Positions 40,501-48,417 of a DNA stretch of 64,000 nucleotides are shown piece by piece. The notes under the pieces were generated by a model, which saw only the letters and a list, made by a program, of their open reading frames with translations, was not told the origin of the DNA and ran no database searches. The translations under genes were made by a program, and so were the position numbers. The DNA comes from Cymbomonas tetramitiformis (Eukaryota; Chlorophyta; Pyramimonadophyceae; Pyramimonadales; Pyramimonadaceae). Every line of letters begins with the position of its first letter. The stretch's first letter is position 1. The DNA is taken from positions 1-64,000 of the forward strand of contig LGRX02028683.1 in assembly GCA_001247695.2 (NCBI GenBank), read 5' to 3'.

Positions 40501-41927
40501 CCTCTCGGGCTATGTAATCACGGATACACGTCCTGACCACCGCTTCTTCCGGGTGGGGAGGGTTGTAGACACCGAGCACGTGCACCTTCACGCCGCTTGG
40601 CAGCGTAATAACTACATGCTGTAAATACCCTTTCGCGTATCTGGGGACTTCACGGTTAGCGCGCACGTCCGTCCTGTCGTAGGGGCGTCTGAGGGCTAGG
40701 ACCACCCCCCCTCTGTATGAAGTACCATCCGCCCCCCTCCGCTGGATTCCATGGCACGGCGCTGAGTGCCAGGCGCTGTAACCCAGACCTTGGAGTTTTT
40801 TTGGTCCCATGGGGCCCGCCGCCTTTGTTTCTGTGAGAACCAGCACGTCCGGCTGGTGTTCTTCGCAACTCCTGGCGAGGTCATAGTACGCGTGGTCGCT
40901 TCCTCTGATATTCCAGGTCATCAGGGACAGCCTACCTTCCTCCCCCACATCTGGTGGGGGTGTTTGATTCTCTTTATCGCTGTGGTGATTTGGTTCATTT
41001 TTAGATTCCCGTGCACTATTGCCCCAGCTGCCAAGTACGGTCTTTGCGCCTGCCCTATGCTGTCTCTTCTGCTGAGCTGGCGCCTGTCCACTTCCCGTCA
41101 CTTGTTGTAGTGGCCTGAGCACTGCCCTTTTGCCGGGTACTCTACCGCTCCCGCTCCGGGTGCCGGCCTGGCCTTCCGCGTGTTCCTCCTGCTTGGTGGC
41201 GATTTGCATGACGATTCTGTGTTGTTTTGCCACCCTATTGTTTGTCGTTTTCCCAGTGCCCCCAGCGGCTCTGTGCGCCGCCCTTGGCCAGGTTGACCTC
41301 TCTGGGGATTTCGTCCAGTCGCACCATGCTGCCGCCATCACCGCGACCCAGACCCCACACTGAAAGTCATCGTACTGAGTACGGAGTTTGGTGCACGTGA
41401 TTTCGGTAGGGACCCCCTGCCTTGTCCTTCTCTCTGCCCACTTTCGGGTGGCGTCCAGCAGCTCAGCATGCCCCCTCGCTCCTTCCCGTGGGTTGGGTCC
41501 GTAGGAGTCAAAGAGGTGCACGTGGGTGCCCCCCCCTTCCCCGGCCTGTTGGTCAAAGAAGAGGGCCCTCCAGTGCTCTCCGTCACACAGCGGCTGGTAC
41601 GCGAACCTCCCGTTCGCGAGTAGGCCATCGATCCCATCTCTGGCCAGAAGTTTGGAGAGGAATTTGTGCTGGTTCATCTCCTCCGGCGGAGTCGGGTCAA
41701 TTGTGTGAAGGTACCTGCTGAGTTGCACATCCGATACACGTCCCTCCACCGTGTAGAGGCCCCCCTCCTCTTGGGGGTTCGCGCCCCGTGTCTGGTTCCT
41801 TGGGGGGGGCCGCTTTTCACCCCCCCCACCGCTAAGGGGGGGGGTGGAGGGTTGATCTGTAGCTTCCCCTCCTCTGCGAGACTTCCTGTTCTTGTCCCTA
41901 TCTTCGAGCTCTTTCCTGACTTTCCTT
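31467..41927 (-). mobile_element. LINE 2: Dualen-like retrotransposon inserted in gypsy gag
   Basis: A 10.46-kb minus-strand element bounded by a perfect 10-bp duplication, TCCTTAACCA, at 31457-31466 and 41928-41937. In its own direction: Ulp1-like protease, APE, RT (YVDD), a second Ulp1-like protease, chromodomain-like segment, PCIF1-like methyltransferase, RNase H, CCHC finger, C-terminal nuclease, stem-loop and T-rich tail. It lacks the repeated 5' region of LINE 1 and starts only about 300 bp before the first protease, so it may be 5'-truncated. Two large frames overlap at 37229-37373. Confidence 0.92.
31566..37373 (-). CDS. LINE 2 downstream polyprotein: second Ulp1-like protease, chromodomain-like, PCIF1-like, RNase H, nuclease
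   Basis: A 1935-codon frame with ATG at 37373. A Ulp1-like protease lies near residues 285-370 (DGSHW, LYDPMGG, RDGYQCGVWV; Cys about 358). A segment near 640-680 reads like a chromodomain (ILAARTHWGSREYLLG, ETWVEEDTLL). The PCIF1-like domain covers about 825-1020, with EIFASPLN, FGSKGSAW, NPEY at 918-921 and ILVVANAEGWQKFC. Type I RNase H covers about 1210-1370 (LYTDGSRL, INRAELLAI, ICTDSLCS, KSHTGVKGNDKADE). A CCHC finger (CALCGRRDTPAHRLAGC) and a C-terminal nuclease-like domain (FVDIVMIKG, HLIEVAFTWD) follow. No internal stop is seen. The first residues (LYPYICEA) match the middle of the LINE 1 frame, so the break from the upstream frame is probably a frameshift here. Confidence 0.88.
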   Translation of the reverse strand: MRTFMLMLYPYICEALADKPNDTRFWDNPKNLTLKPQFMPSKEAHNALGFQRLAEPQATEGEELTTWEEGFHPTQSKWGPRSLWHAGRRGPPTTSMQAKNALKQMATGYCAKDEEDHEDAFKCHDIGVRPTLLEDPGGRVMIMDSVGVRPKAEKFLSDLRHAARAGARLTEKEAMDSRRAMRRNRPEGSHADSLLKGGGRRGNEPRGEGTPRHRTEGVFSDTRGREAWLSSIQVETHSLCTTGLDTVSMHQTKLADALNGTEFEQSEQYEAQMRNTMETVRDEGFSFVLTCDGSHWNVLLFGKNEDTSVSIYLYDPMGGEDTRLMTALRQWAGPPGWPPVNVTVSNMGVAHQRDGYQCGVWVCYMIDKWQEWNRSTTGERWESWIGLHGPPVGGEATTSKGYRKAMRGPIMARIGELEQRERHHVFHGEGEIHDPISFEEVDDEIQEEASAGPMQVRRSPTRQTQANTVPETPRHARELPKVGEKRTRQIIQSPQATKESEEIRPRPNPPAQTPQRETSPHRVTVSLEDGRGTKWKGTAAQIMMLRTWVLAQLSKGDVRTGELFQHAAKIGFSRDAVRLMATHLVSSEQVAWATHPPVNDCRSRNRWWRIDTMELSVGAGPTVANDPEVLEETEEEPQAVEASENTTILAARTHWGSREYLLGPIRPQGETWVEEDTLLTGGIAGMNPSRAERETDTFHNKEREAQQARRHTEREPLSGAPTRHAHYWPGVTELNIDTEPFNPDWDAAPSGKCTLTTETGRHHVFAHDERGKMVGALKEEVLDRLYDRYVAAAGTDSADQTHTRAGEERRRSFEEREPQLGTVHGFATEVVLLLKRYSCEEEEEVKKTALQNHWTLPPEIMQALQEAFGIQAEIFASPLNVHSHTATYCSKFDRDKIFGSKGSAWDTRWGELGAFEFNPEYTAADLDKALQEALMSTMAKTPVLGVGIYPAWTRTPAKAYCRRYGDTRIHEFGVIPRKSFTFLPPDHWGGTTVSGVTKKDYSNWGVRILVVANAEGWQKFCPDPEGAAELVGKALQRSTYCTVRKYHTIRNLRPANPRVHTSDAVSDMVAVKNAMENTSQYDMIFDPHPMRKWEIPSMSRRQGWGNEGGEVPKEDRTPEAARAMRQTWRDRGLAEVTITEYHAANTAWPLDKIKEDSRARWLKAMERTPMLFSRQDRDRGHTEVRERFPTCPIKHKTGRSRTLEEINKAWDATSFLYTDGSRLDPEEEGGLHRVGAAYWDPRGDENPRTWRGTWSTGGHLTINRAELLAIHAALRARECTTPGEIAICTDSLCSMYQILNMLSRPHTMEGHRHRDLLEDILSLVEQHNSQGTKVSLRKVKSHTGVKGNDKADEAAKQAAENQEGTTQIDPWDNRTMYTLVANARDGESMRPLQGEGAVERYVAGRIALKSTQHRSVRKWLQPPSSPWEEWGTPGRGNREGAIPVEGSMTKNPTTGAPGPAQGPDRGRQNVEMGTPGENLQEPMLLEELQHAPWSQDDPPERREPGDQEQVHPRDQVTTQDEWDLLWEFDETRGPPLDMGERGAMNSPDREMMQAIEEAEREDPIDGLCRSMMEMDLGESELQNLTDVPQQAIDAYQEAAPERKRKRNRDREAMHRRNGDRAATSHADAAAVETHMGRRLEEPPREILQDKSIPGISNHFWKVTPPTLRSLILRCRFGVLMTTARKHLIWPNKYPVPDCALCGRRDTPAHRLAGCKDETSMNMATARHNEVARTLYEAIRKGRTGASPIWIAHHAGLDGTNKCTRPIPDFVLRRGQCRRDGRDHPGAKDPPDDIPHFVDIVMIKGAEDVRDAPPGRPENTHREDVGEIHLIEVAFTWDTRWYVSLHDKLNKYEPLMELLRSKGYKVFFHPMVFGTTGSVYEHNARALTQHLGFNKKEAEALLKKISSIAVEWAAKMLISHSRSEKEKALKNSKKPP

Positions 41928-42379
41928 TCCTTAACCAGGGTGTTGATCGTGTTGACGAGTTTGCCAGACTCGTTCTTAGCACCCTGATTATTATGTTGCT
42001 GCTGTCTTCTGAAAGGATTCTGAGCTGGAGGCTTGCCTTGTATGGCTTTTCCTTCTGGAGTCCTGGTGGAGAAACACTCCTTTGTGGCGTGATTGGTACG
42101 ACCACAACGTTGGCAAGGCTGAGGAGGATTTGGTGCTGCTCCTTTTCCTTTCCCTTTCCCTTTGCCTTTTCCACCTTTCCCTTTGCTCCGATTCTGATTG
42201 GCATTTGGATTTTGATTGCCATTTTGATTCTGATTCCAGTTCCTACTATTAGATCTGTCATATGGCTTTCTGCCACGCCCTTTGTCCTTCTCCTTTCTGA
42301 CTGGGCCTCCTGATGACTGCTCCTTTTGCCCCCGATAGTGTAGGGTCTCTGACTGCTTCGAATGAACAACGTAATTCAA
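37229..42379 (-). CDS. LINE 2 upstream polyprotein (Ulp1-like, APE, RT) fused in frame to gypsy gag tail
   Basis: A 1716-codon frame opening at TTG in gypsy gag. Residues 1-150 are gag tail with a basic Gly/Lys stretch and a CCHC knuckle (CQRCGRTNHATKEC, 89-102). The LINE begins at about residue 151. Ulp1-like protease: His 269 (GEHW), Asp 291 (LFDSYG), Cys 341 (DFQCGVW). APE starts near 487 (MTWNIRGSD, VLTETK, GGDFNVA, CSDHQAA). RT has AAGPDAVPNE, LYVDFENAYGSVEH, GLVQGDSLSPLLF and YVDD at 1288-1291. The last 50 codons are out of phase with the next frame. The fusion with gag is an accident of insertion; the element's own first Met is in PPEEMNQHKF at about residue 235. Confidence 0.88.
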   Translation of the reverse strand: MNYVVHSKQSETLHYRGQKEQSSGGPVRKEKDKGRGRKPYDRSNSRNWNQNQNGNQNPNANQNRSKGKGGKGKGKGKGKGAAPNPPQPCQRCGRTNHATKECFSTRTPEGKAIQGKPPAQNPFRRQQQHNNQGAKNESGKLVNTINTLVKERKVRKELEDRDKNRKSRRGGEATDQPSTPPLSGGGGEKRPPPRNQTRGANPQEEGGLYTVEGRVSDVQLSRYLHTIDPTPPEEMNQHKFLSKLLARDGIDGLLANGRFAYQPLCDGEHWRALFFDQQAGEGGGTHVHLFDSYGPNPREGARGHAELLDATRKWAERRTRQGVPTEITCTKLRTQYDDFQCGVWVAVMAAAWCDWTKSPERSTWPRAAHRAAGGTGKTTNNRVAKQHRIVMQIATKQEEHAEGQAGTRSGSGRVPGKRAVLRPLQQVTGSGQAPAQQKRQHRAGAKTVLGSWGNSARESKNEPNHHSDKENQTPPPDVGEEGRLSLMTWNIRGSDHAYYDLARSCEEHQPDVLVLTETKAAGPMGPKKLQGLGYSAWHSAPCHGIQRRGADGTSYRGGVVLALRRPYDRTDVRANREVPRYAKGYLQHVVITLPSGVKVHVLGVYNPPHPEEAVVRTCIRDYIAREAAVASRKGEHMVVGGDFNVAEIPREQDGIEHRAWREMSDRAGLAEISCPQGPTFGDHKIDGWLASEELQRIADERHPIDTRAHRHCSDHQAAVAAVPLWKLHTTTPIVEEQAKPDPITKYQFPISKALQRSMKAAIDSALQPSLRENEFKTVIENAVDAAERGSPDARERIDEAGKAVDGVLQQAMRAVEIPLETVRCKPKVTRDPNTGVRLPKAKFRKRDKALKAAAVLQEMLAIEKATGETPSAALLEEAMAEPRDTAKGRPDTCAEPEDPHWWAESEMRRFRQEAKSVIKDHKAETWETFVQQFRSNYYRMKKSAHRFVFRDRDALPKGRTLGIWDRNNKMAVGAVATAEAFSGHMAHSDPYCFEHPRTDQLDEEMPWLAAEAPDSMKPGQRPRKMELGSRLTIELYRQIVKRLPNGKAAGPDAVPNEILKAMPEEFHEFLFSLMRAMWKAGITPGTWKLGTFVYLHKKGDTSVFSNYRPIGLLRTILKLYTAMVTEVLSTFCEVNSIHSQEQMGSRKHRSTINQLLRLQHVIEDSKLSHSQLHVLYVDFENAYGSVEHDRLQHTMKYLGIPEDAVRVVADLYGGEAHKSPFRMASKIEHHSSEPLMVKRGLVQGDSLSPLLFILYLEPLLRWLKAGNKGYLHRLTDSDKPIRTSSAAYVDDLALIAESATQLAVQVRKLELYSNWSGLRINKTKCGITGTDEKGSPIPEETYEDVTMRTPRVGKHGFPYLHPDDPYKYLGIQVALSGDWTVQKQASFLQARERIQALLHSPLTSGQQEEVLRSAIIGQLRYALPLGIFSTKEIEDLDAIIGGAYKLLNGLPRGTANCYTALPKTSYGLGHTPLLATYAQSVASALQMATATREDLRERPREVFRESEAFHVKQTSQLSATTRGLVRYHYNRRQGQVDGTVRTGELDRCCTARQLAVLREHQVLLTGSGPLLADLINTQHGVISKLANAVRKPFPSALEGRHRTVVDQDTGEESVKIYSVNDQEEIPLSLTTLLPLLPFVEEGFYVAKGAPVRAASEKQKQKSPPGFKGACEPSCSCCTHIYAKRSLTSPTTRDSGTTRKTSPSNPSLCRPKRHTTL

Positions 42380-43190
42380 GTCGAGCAGGATCTGTGTGGT
42401 TTGTGACCACGACAGATTATATTCCTTTCGTCTTCTGTAAGGAATCTCAGATGGAACTGTTTGCGGAGATCAGGATCCATGTTGTTGACGAATCTGTCCT
42501 TTATCAACACATCATCCAGATCAACTGCTGCTAATGCAGCCAATGACGTGAACGTGCGTAGATAATCTGAGAAAGTCTGGTTCCCTTGAGTCAGCGCCAT
42601 TAGGTGTTTCTTAGCCACTGATCTTTTATGGGGGTTGCCAAACCGATTGAGGAAAATCCTTCCGACCTTCTCATATGTGGCATTTGGTTGTTTTGCCACG
42701 ACCTGGAAATAATGTCGGTCGTTGTTTTGTATGAGTGTCAGGAATACTGTGATCAGGTCCTTGTCTGGAACTCCTGGATAAGTGAACTGAAAGTATCTAT
42801 CCACTGTTTCCAACCAAATCTCTGCATCCTGTCCTGCTTTAAATTCCCTAGGTGGTGCATTTTCACCTTTGGAACTAAAGTGGATGGAGCTGGTGCTGGT
42901 ATTGGATCATCATCAGGGTCTGTGAAAACTGTTGGAGCATGTTCCTCTGTATACTCCTCGTCTGGTTCCTGTGGTTCATTCTCAGGATCTCTATATCTGC
43001 TCATGTCGGGCCTCATGCGACTGATATTATCGAAGTACCCTATTTGGTCGAATCTGGTCTGGGTATTGTCATAACCAGCGAGCCACTTGGGTATCTTGAA
43101 CCGACTGTAGGCATCGTAAGAACCTAAGATGTCAAAGAACCATGTTGACGGATCTGCATTGATAGCTGGAATATCTGATTCTTCTGCCAT
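41938..43190 (-). pseudogene. Ty3/gypsy element B gag, 5' part
   Basis: Starts at ATG 43190 (MAEESDIPAINADPSTW). The first frame runs to 42753 and loses phase near 42870, where the adjacent frame picks up (APPREFKAGQDAEIWLE). The second frame carries the gag core (VFLTLIQNNDRHYFQVVAK, YLRTFTSLAALAAVD) to 42376 and again loses phase near 42450. The third frame has the basic region and CCHC knuckle before LINE 2. Two single-base-type frameshifts therefore break an otherwise recognisable gag of about 550 residues. The homologous tail continues at 31456. Confidence 0.85.
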
Positions 43191-43319
43191 CTAAAAAACA
43201 AAACACAACACCAAAATACCTTCAACTGGCTGAGTGTGTGTGTGTATATATAGTATATATATCTATATTTTGTACATGTATTATATCTGTACATTATAAT
43301 GAGGTGATGTATGTATATA

Positions 43320-46300
43320 TCCACCTTCTTCCCCCCTCAAGGAAGTGTGAACACACAGGCAGTTGTCAAGTGCCTTTATACCTCATGATATAGCATGCAG
43401 TCCTTATAGGAAGCAGCTTATACAGTTTTAGGGTTGAAGCCCTACAGTCCTTGGGTTGTCGCCCTACAGTTTTTGGGTTGTTGCCCTACAGTTCTTGGGT
43501 TGTAGCCCGAAATATTGTCATGACTGTGCTGATTTCAGCATGACATATATGCCAAACACAAAGTTTTTCCTATTATATAGGTGGCATTTCAGGGTATATA
43601 GTGTTACAGTGACCCTTATCTCCCACAGTGATATTAGGGTGTTACTTGCCATCAGTAACCCTAAAATATGTTAAATTAAAGCAGTATGAACATTTTGCAA
43701 AGAAATTTAAGCAAAACTGCATTTAATTTTTCACTGTGTATCACGTGGTTTTTAGGAGGTATGTTACACCCCTGTAACTGTACACGTGAATATATGCAAA
43801 ATTAGGGCGTTACAGGTGCTGTACTATTTTGAGCATATTTTCCAATAGCCAATAAAATAGGGTAACGAAAAAAATGAAACCCAAATTTTCATTTTCAGAT
43901 CTAATGTATTTATTTTTCACGTATTTTAGTACAGCAATTCTGTATACCCCTAGATGTTACACACCTGATATTTAGGGTGTTATACGAGATATGACCAGGC
44001 ACATTATGTTTTTCAGATACCTTAATAGGTATAAAATCATAATTTGAAATAAAATGGGGTCGGAATTTCAGTTTTGAAATTTATCGCCAACGATTTTTAC
44101 CCATTTTCCACCTTTTTTTGACCATTAAATATTTACCTCAGTAATATATCTCGGTGTGTGTGGAAGTTGCAAGTTACAGAACTAATGCAACTTATCTCAC
44201 TTTTGCACATGATATTTTTCATGGCAATATAGTGAATATATCTGATGGTCAACATCTATGGTTGAACACATATATGGGTTTTACTGATTTGAAACCCATG
44301 GAAGTTGGTCCACTTCCCAATGATTTATTAGGTGTATCAACTATAAGCGGGTTAACCACTTAAGTGATAACTTGTCAGAACCTATGATATATTTGGGCAT
44401 ATGGCTGTGCACTGAGAGCATATCAAAATGATATCTCTAGATTCCAAATATATCAGGACATAGCTTGATAATAATCTAAGCAGTTCCACACAACACAATG
44501 TGTGTGTGTGTGTGTGGTGTCCACAACAACCTCTATCAGTTCAATATATTGTTACTGATCTGAGAATGTACATGCTTATTGTGCTGAATCAATTCTGAAT
44601 CAATTGTCACAATGCAGTGTGGATGTTGTTCTTGCTCCAGCGATGATATGTGGGACGAGTGAACAATGCTCAGCAGTGACCAGCTGCTTATCTGAGCATT
44701 GTATGATGCCTTCGGGTCTGGAGATTTCTCCATCCAGCCCTACAACATGTTGGTTGATTCTGTCCCCCATCTATCGCCATCACTTGACATCCAGCTGCTA
44801 TCGTGATCAAGCTGGATGGTACTATGTATCATGTGTTGATATGATTATTGATCATTACACTTTCGAGTCAGTGCATTGTCAACTTACATAGTAGTGTCAG
44901 TGATTATTTATTACACTTGTGAATCAGTGTAAGGTCATATATTTAATGATACATAAGTTATGTGTTCATGTTTACTGCAACTTATGTTCATGTACTTCTT
45001 GATTGAGTACATGTGAGTGTGTGTGGAATTGTTCACTATACACACTTGTATACAGGTGATTACTGGTATTACACTATACCAAGATGATTTATCATGTAGG
45101 ATGATCTGTATACCAAGTACTGAATAAATCTAACATGATATATATCAGCTTAGTGGTGATTGTAATCCTGCATACTCTCATTTACAGTAATGAGTTGCTT
45201 GGTTTATTTCACATGTAGTTCCGGTGAGCAATCCATTCAGTGATCCACCATAGAGCGAACATGCTCATCCCAAATCCTTCGTCAGAGCATGTCGAGCTAA
45301 TTATGGTGTTAAGATCACCTTCAGGCACCTTACACTTACATGGGTTCCAATATAGCTTACATGCACTGCAGTATGCTTTGTGCAATGTATGATGTATTGT
45401 GATGTGATGCAATATGTCCCAGTTGTTATCGTGATCAAACTGGTTTGTACATTACAGCTGTTATCGTGATCAAGCTGTATGAATAATGCATGCACATATC
45501 ACAGTGATGCAGTTGCTCAGTATAATAATGTACATGTGATGTAATGCACATCTGCTGCATGCACTCAGTATATACTCAATGATGGTGTATACTGCAAGTA
45601 TATGTGTGTGTGTGTGTGTGGTGCTGCAGGTATTATAATCTCCGCACACTCGATTTTTGCACACACTATGATGTTGCTGCAGAGTATTCAGTTATCTGTC
45701 ATGTTGAGTGTGTGTGTGTGTAAGCTATTCACACAGCATGTATGCAGTACACACTCATGATTGCAGGTTTGTATACGACTCTGACAGTGAATGAATTATA
45801 ATATCTCAGCAAGCATTAGAGTATTGTATGGCATGCTGCAATATACTGTCATCATGCGTCCGTTCATGATAATCCCAGTAAGTATACACATATTCTGTCA
45901 AGGATATCATGATGCGCGCAGCGTGATTATTGCAACTATTGATAATGACGGTATTTTGATGACATTTTGCATACTGACATCGTCATCAAAAACTGCAAAG
46001 TAATCGTCGTGTACAGTGAGCGATTTATTGCGATCATCAAAATCGCGATGGTGCGCGCTGCTAATGATGAGCACATCTTGTCGCAGTATGAATAGCACAT
46101 GATACAAATGCTATTTCTCGCGCGGAACATATTCTGATGATGATTTTCGCATCCGCGTCTCAATATTGCGAATTTCGTACAACTGCGAATCGTATCTGCG
46201 CGTATATGTGATCGCTGCGCATATGTATGCTGGATGCACACCTTCTCGCGCTGTATAGGTGACAATATGTACGATCTGCGACTGCGAATATGACGATATA

Positions 46301-46990
46301 TCCTCGCGCACAATATTCGCTTATGCAGCGGTCAGTATATGCAGTATATCGGTATATGTGCGATTGCGACGCCTGTTATGATTAGCGCTCCGCAACCTGC
46401 GCACACAATATTCGATATCTATGCTGCACTCACACAAGATTGTCCTCGTTCTCGCCTTGACGAGTAGAATACCAACTGATAAGGTCTCGCTGGCAAGCTG
46501 CGAGATATGATATGAAAGGATAGCACGGATGTTATTGAACAGTAATAACTCGTGCAGCGTAAGAGCGGGTGATGAGTGCAGTGCTTCGTCCGAAGATACT
46601 GCTGTAGCACAACGCTACCTCATCTATACCGAATGCCTCGCATCTCATAGATGCCACCGCTATTGGGTTGTGAACCCAAGGCATTGGTTGAACAATTAGT
46701 ATCGGCTGAACGAATAAGCCATATGATACTCACATGCTTGTTCAGAACATGCTCTACTGGCCTCTCGATGACATGTGTCATTCAAGTCTCACCTTGAGTA
46801 AATGACAGATGATATGATTTATCATCTCGATGACATGTACAGTCATAGTCGACCGTACTGACGACTGTCTGTCATTATAATATATGACATGACTCGACAT
46901 GACATGACATGACATGGTATGACATGTCTGACAGGTATGACACGCATGACATGTATGACACATGTGTCATCGGTCATAACCCTGACAGTG
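43320..46990 (-). repeat. very long LTR (5' LTR of gypsy element B)
   Basis: About 3.7 kb lying directly upstream of gag and repeated in inverted orientation at 52540-56310. In element sense it starts TGTCAGGGTTATGACC (near 46995), passes through ATGTCATAC-type tandem repeats, GCGC-containing AT-rich sequence and (TG)n runs, and ends near CTTCCTTGAGGGGGGAAG. Matching blocks include GACGAAGGATTTGGGATT (minus, 45270-45290; plus, 54460). There is no coding frame inside. It is unusually long for an LTR; a primer-binding site is not obvious after its end. Confidence 0.65.
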
Positions 46991-47129
46991 TCGATCTCAA
47001 TGTGAGATCTCCACTAGGCCATCTGAAATCTCCTCGTTCGATAATCTCATCGTTCGGTATTTTGTTACAAACAGCGAGCGCATGTGCGAACATCTGTTGA
47101 TCTGCTTACTTCAGCTGTTCGTCATGCGA

Positions 47130-47190
47130 TGGCGCGGGCGATGGCGTTGGCGTTGGCGTTAGCGTTGGTGTTGGCGTTGGGGTCGCTGCG
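47130..47190 (+). repeat. GGCGTT hexanucleotide repeat
   Basis: Imperfect tandem GGCGTT/GGCGAT units. The surrounding 47000-47330 shows no gene. Confidence 0.8.
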
Positions 47191-47332
47191 CCATTTCCTT
47201 TGGCGCTCGTCTCATCGACAGTCTATCATCGTCGCTCATTGCAATTCGAGCTTGCTATGGTGACGCTAACTCGACGAATGGCTATATTTACGTGCTATGT
47301 TTTTGTAAGGGGGACTCGTAGTCAGGGCTCGG

Positions 47333-48409
47333 TATCGGTTGATTTTTGAAAAATCGATAGCAACTGATAGTCCGAATTTTTGGAATCGATCGATAGGGAT
47401 ACCATGCAATTTTATATCGTATGACTATGATAGAGGTCAGCCATGCATCGATCGATCGTGATAGTTTCAGAGGTTGCATCGATTGATCCTAATACTTGAG
47501 AATAAACATTTATAACTATCGAATATATACAAATAGTGATTCATACTTCGACCGATACCGACAATTACACATATTGTACCGATAATCCATGATAATCAAG
47601 TCTAACCGATAATAGGGTATGCAGATGCTCAATGCATAAATTCACTACTGCCTATTAACTTGCCATCATATCAAATATTAATACTATCTACTGGGTGTTT
47701 ACACTGGCCATCGTGATATGCTCATTGCTCAAGTGTGCATACTGGTGCTCTACTGCAAGGTTAATATCATCTACTCGTGGGTGTTTCCACTCGCCATCAT
47801 GATATGCTCAATCAAGCGTGCATTCATTGGTGCGTTTCTGCAAGGCACCATGCATGCGCCCTACACCACTAAACAAACACTCCACACCTGCAGAGCTACC
47901 TGGTGGTGCATGGAACTGCCTACTCATTTTGAACAAGTGTGGCAGTGTCGCCTTACGCCCGATCCACCACAGACTCCAATAGGACAGAGGAACGCGGCGC
48001 ATCAGGCATGGCCAAATAGCGGGCTATCTAGCTCATCACGATCGGCGCAAGGCACCACTACCTCGGCAAACTCGTCTTCCTCATTTCCGTTCAACAGATC
48101 AAATCCGTTGGAATTGATTGTGAGCCGTGCCCGTTGTGCTGCAGGGGGGTCCCACCGAAATTATCGATGGGAAACCGATACCTGGTCATAATTCATCGAA
48201 CGATACCGATATTTTGAATTCATCTAACCGATCGATAGGGATGATACGACCCGAAATATCGATGAATACTAATTGCTAGATTTTTCTATGTAGCGTAATC
48301 GATCGATACCGATTATGCGCGTGAGCTGATCGATCGATGATGATAGTGACCGATTTTCGGTCGATACACCGATAGATCTAACTATCGGCGTAATCGATAC
48401 CGAGCCTTG
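47333..48409. mobile_element. non-autonomous hAT element with exact 8-bp target duplication
   Basis: A 1077-bp element flanked by CTCGTAGT at 47325-47332 and 48410-48417. Ends read CAGGGCTCGGTATCGG on the left and CAAGGCTCGGTATCGA inward from the right. Both sub-ends are rich in CGATCGATA motifs. Inside is a remnant of the transposase C-terminus on the minus strand. The ends resemble those of the 3.9-kb hAT at 23907 (CARGG...GGTATCGA), so it may belong to the same or a sister family and could be mobilised in trans. Confidence 0.93.
47808..48180 (-). pseudogene. hAT transposase C-terminal remnant
   Basis: The minus-strand frame 48002-47808 retains the hATC dimerisation region: LWWIGRKATLPHLFKMSRQF, then GSSAGVECLFSGVGRMHG, corresponding to the SAGVERxFSxxG landmark. 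Just upstream, an EEDEFAEV-like segment in a nearby phase resembles the region before hATC, but stops intervene. All catalytic parts are absent, so the element is an internal-deletion derivative. Confidence 0.8.
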
Positions 48410-48417
48410 CTCGTAGT

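Larger units (their letters stand above)
29909..46990 (-). mobile_element. Ty3/gypsy element B, 3'-truncated, hosting LINE 2
   Basis: Minus-strand order: long 5' LTR (about 46990-43320), leader, gag (43190-41938), LINE 2 insertion (41927-31467), rest of gag, protease and RT to 29909. No 3' LTR or integrase is present. Gag has two frameshifts and the pol region one stop, so the element is old relative to LINE 2, whose target duplication is still perfect. Confidence 0.75.
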
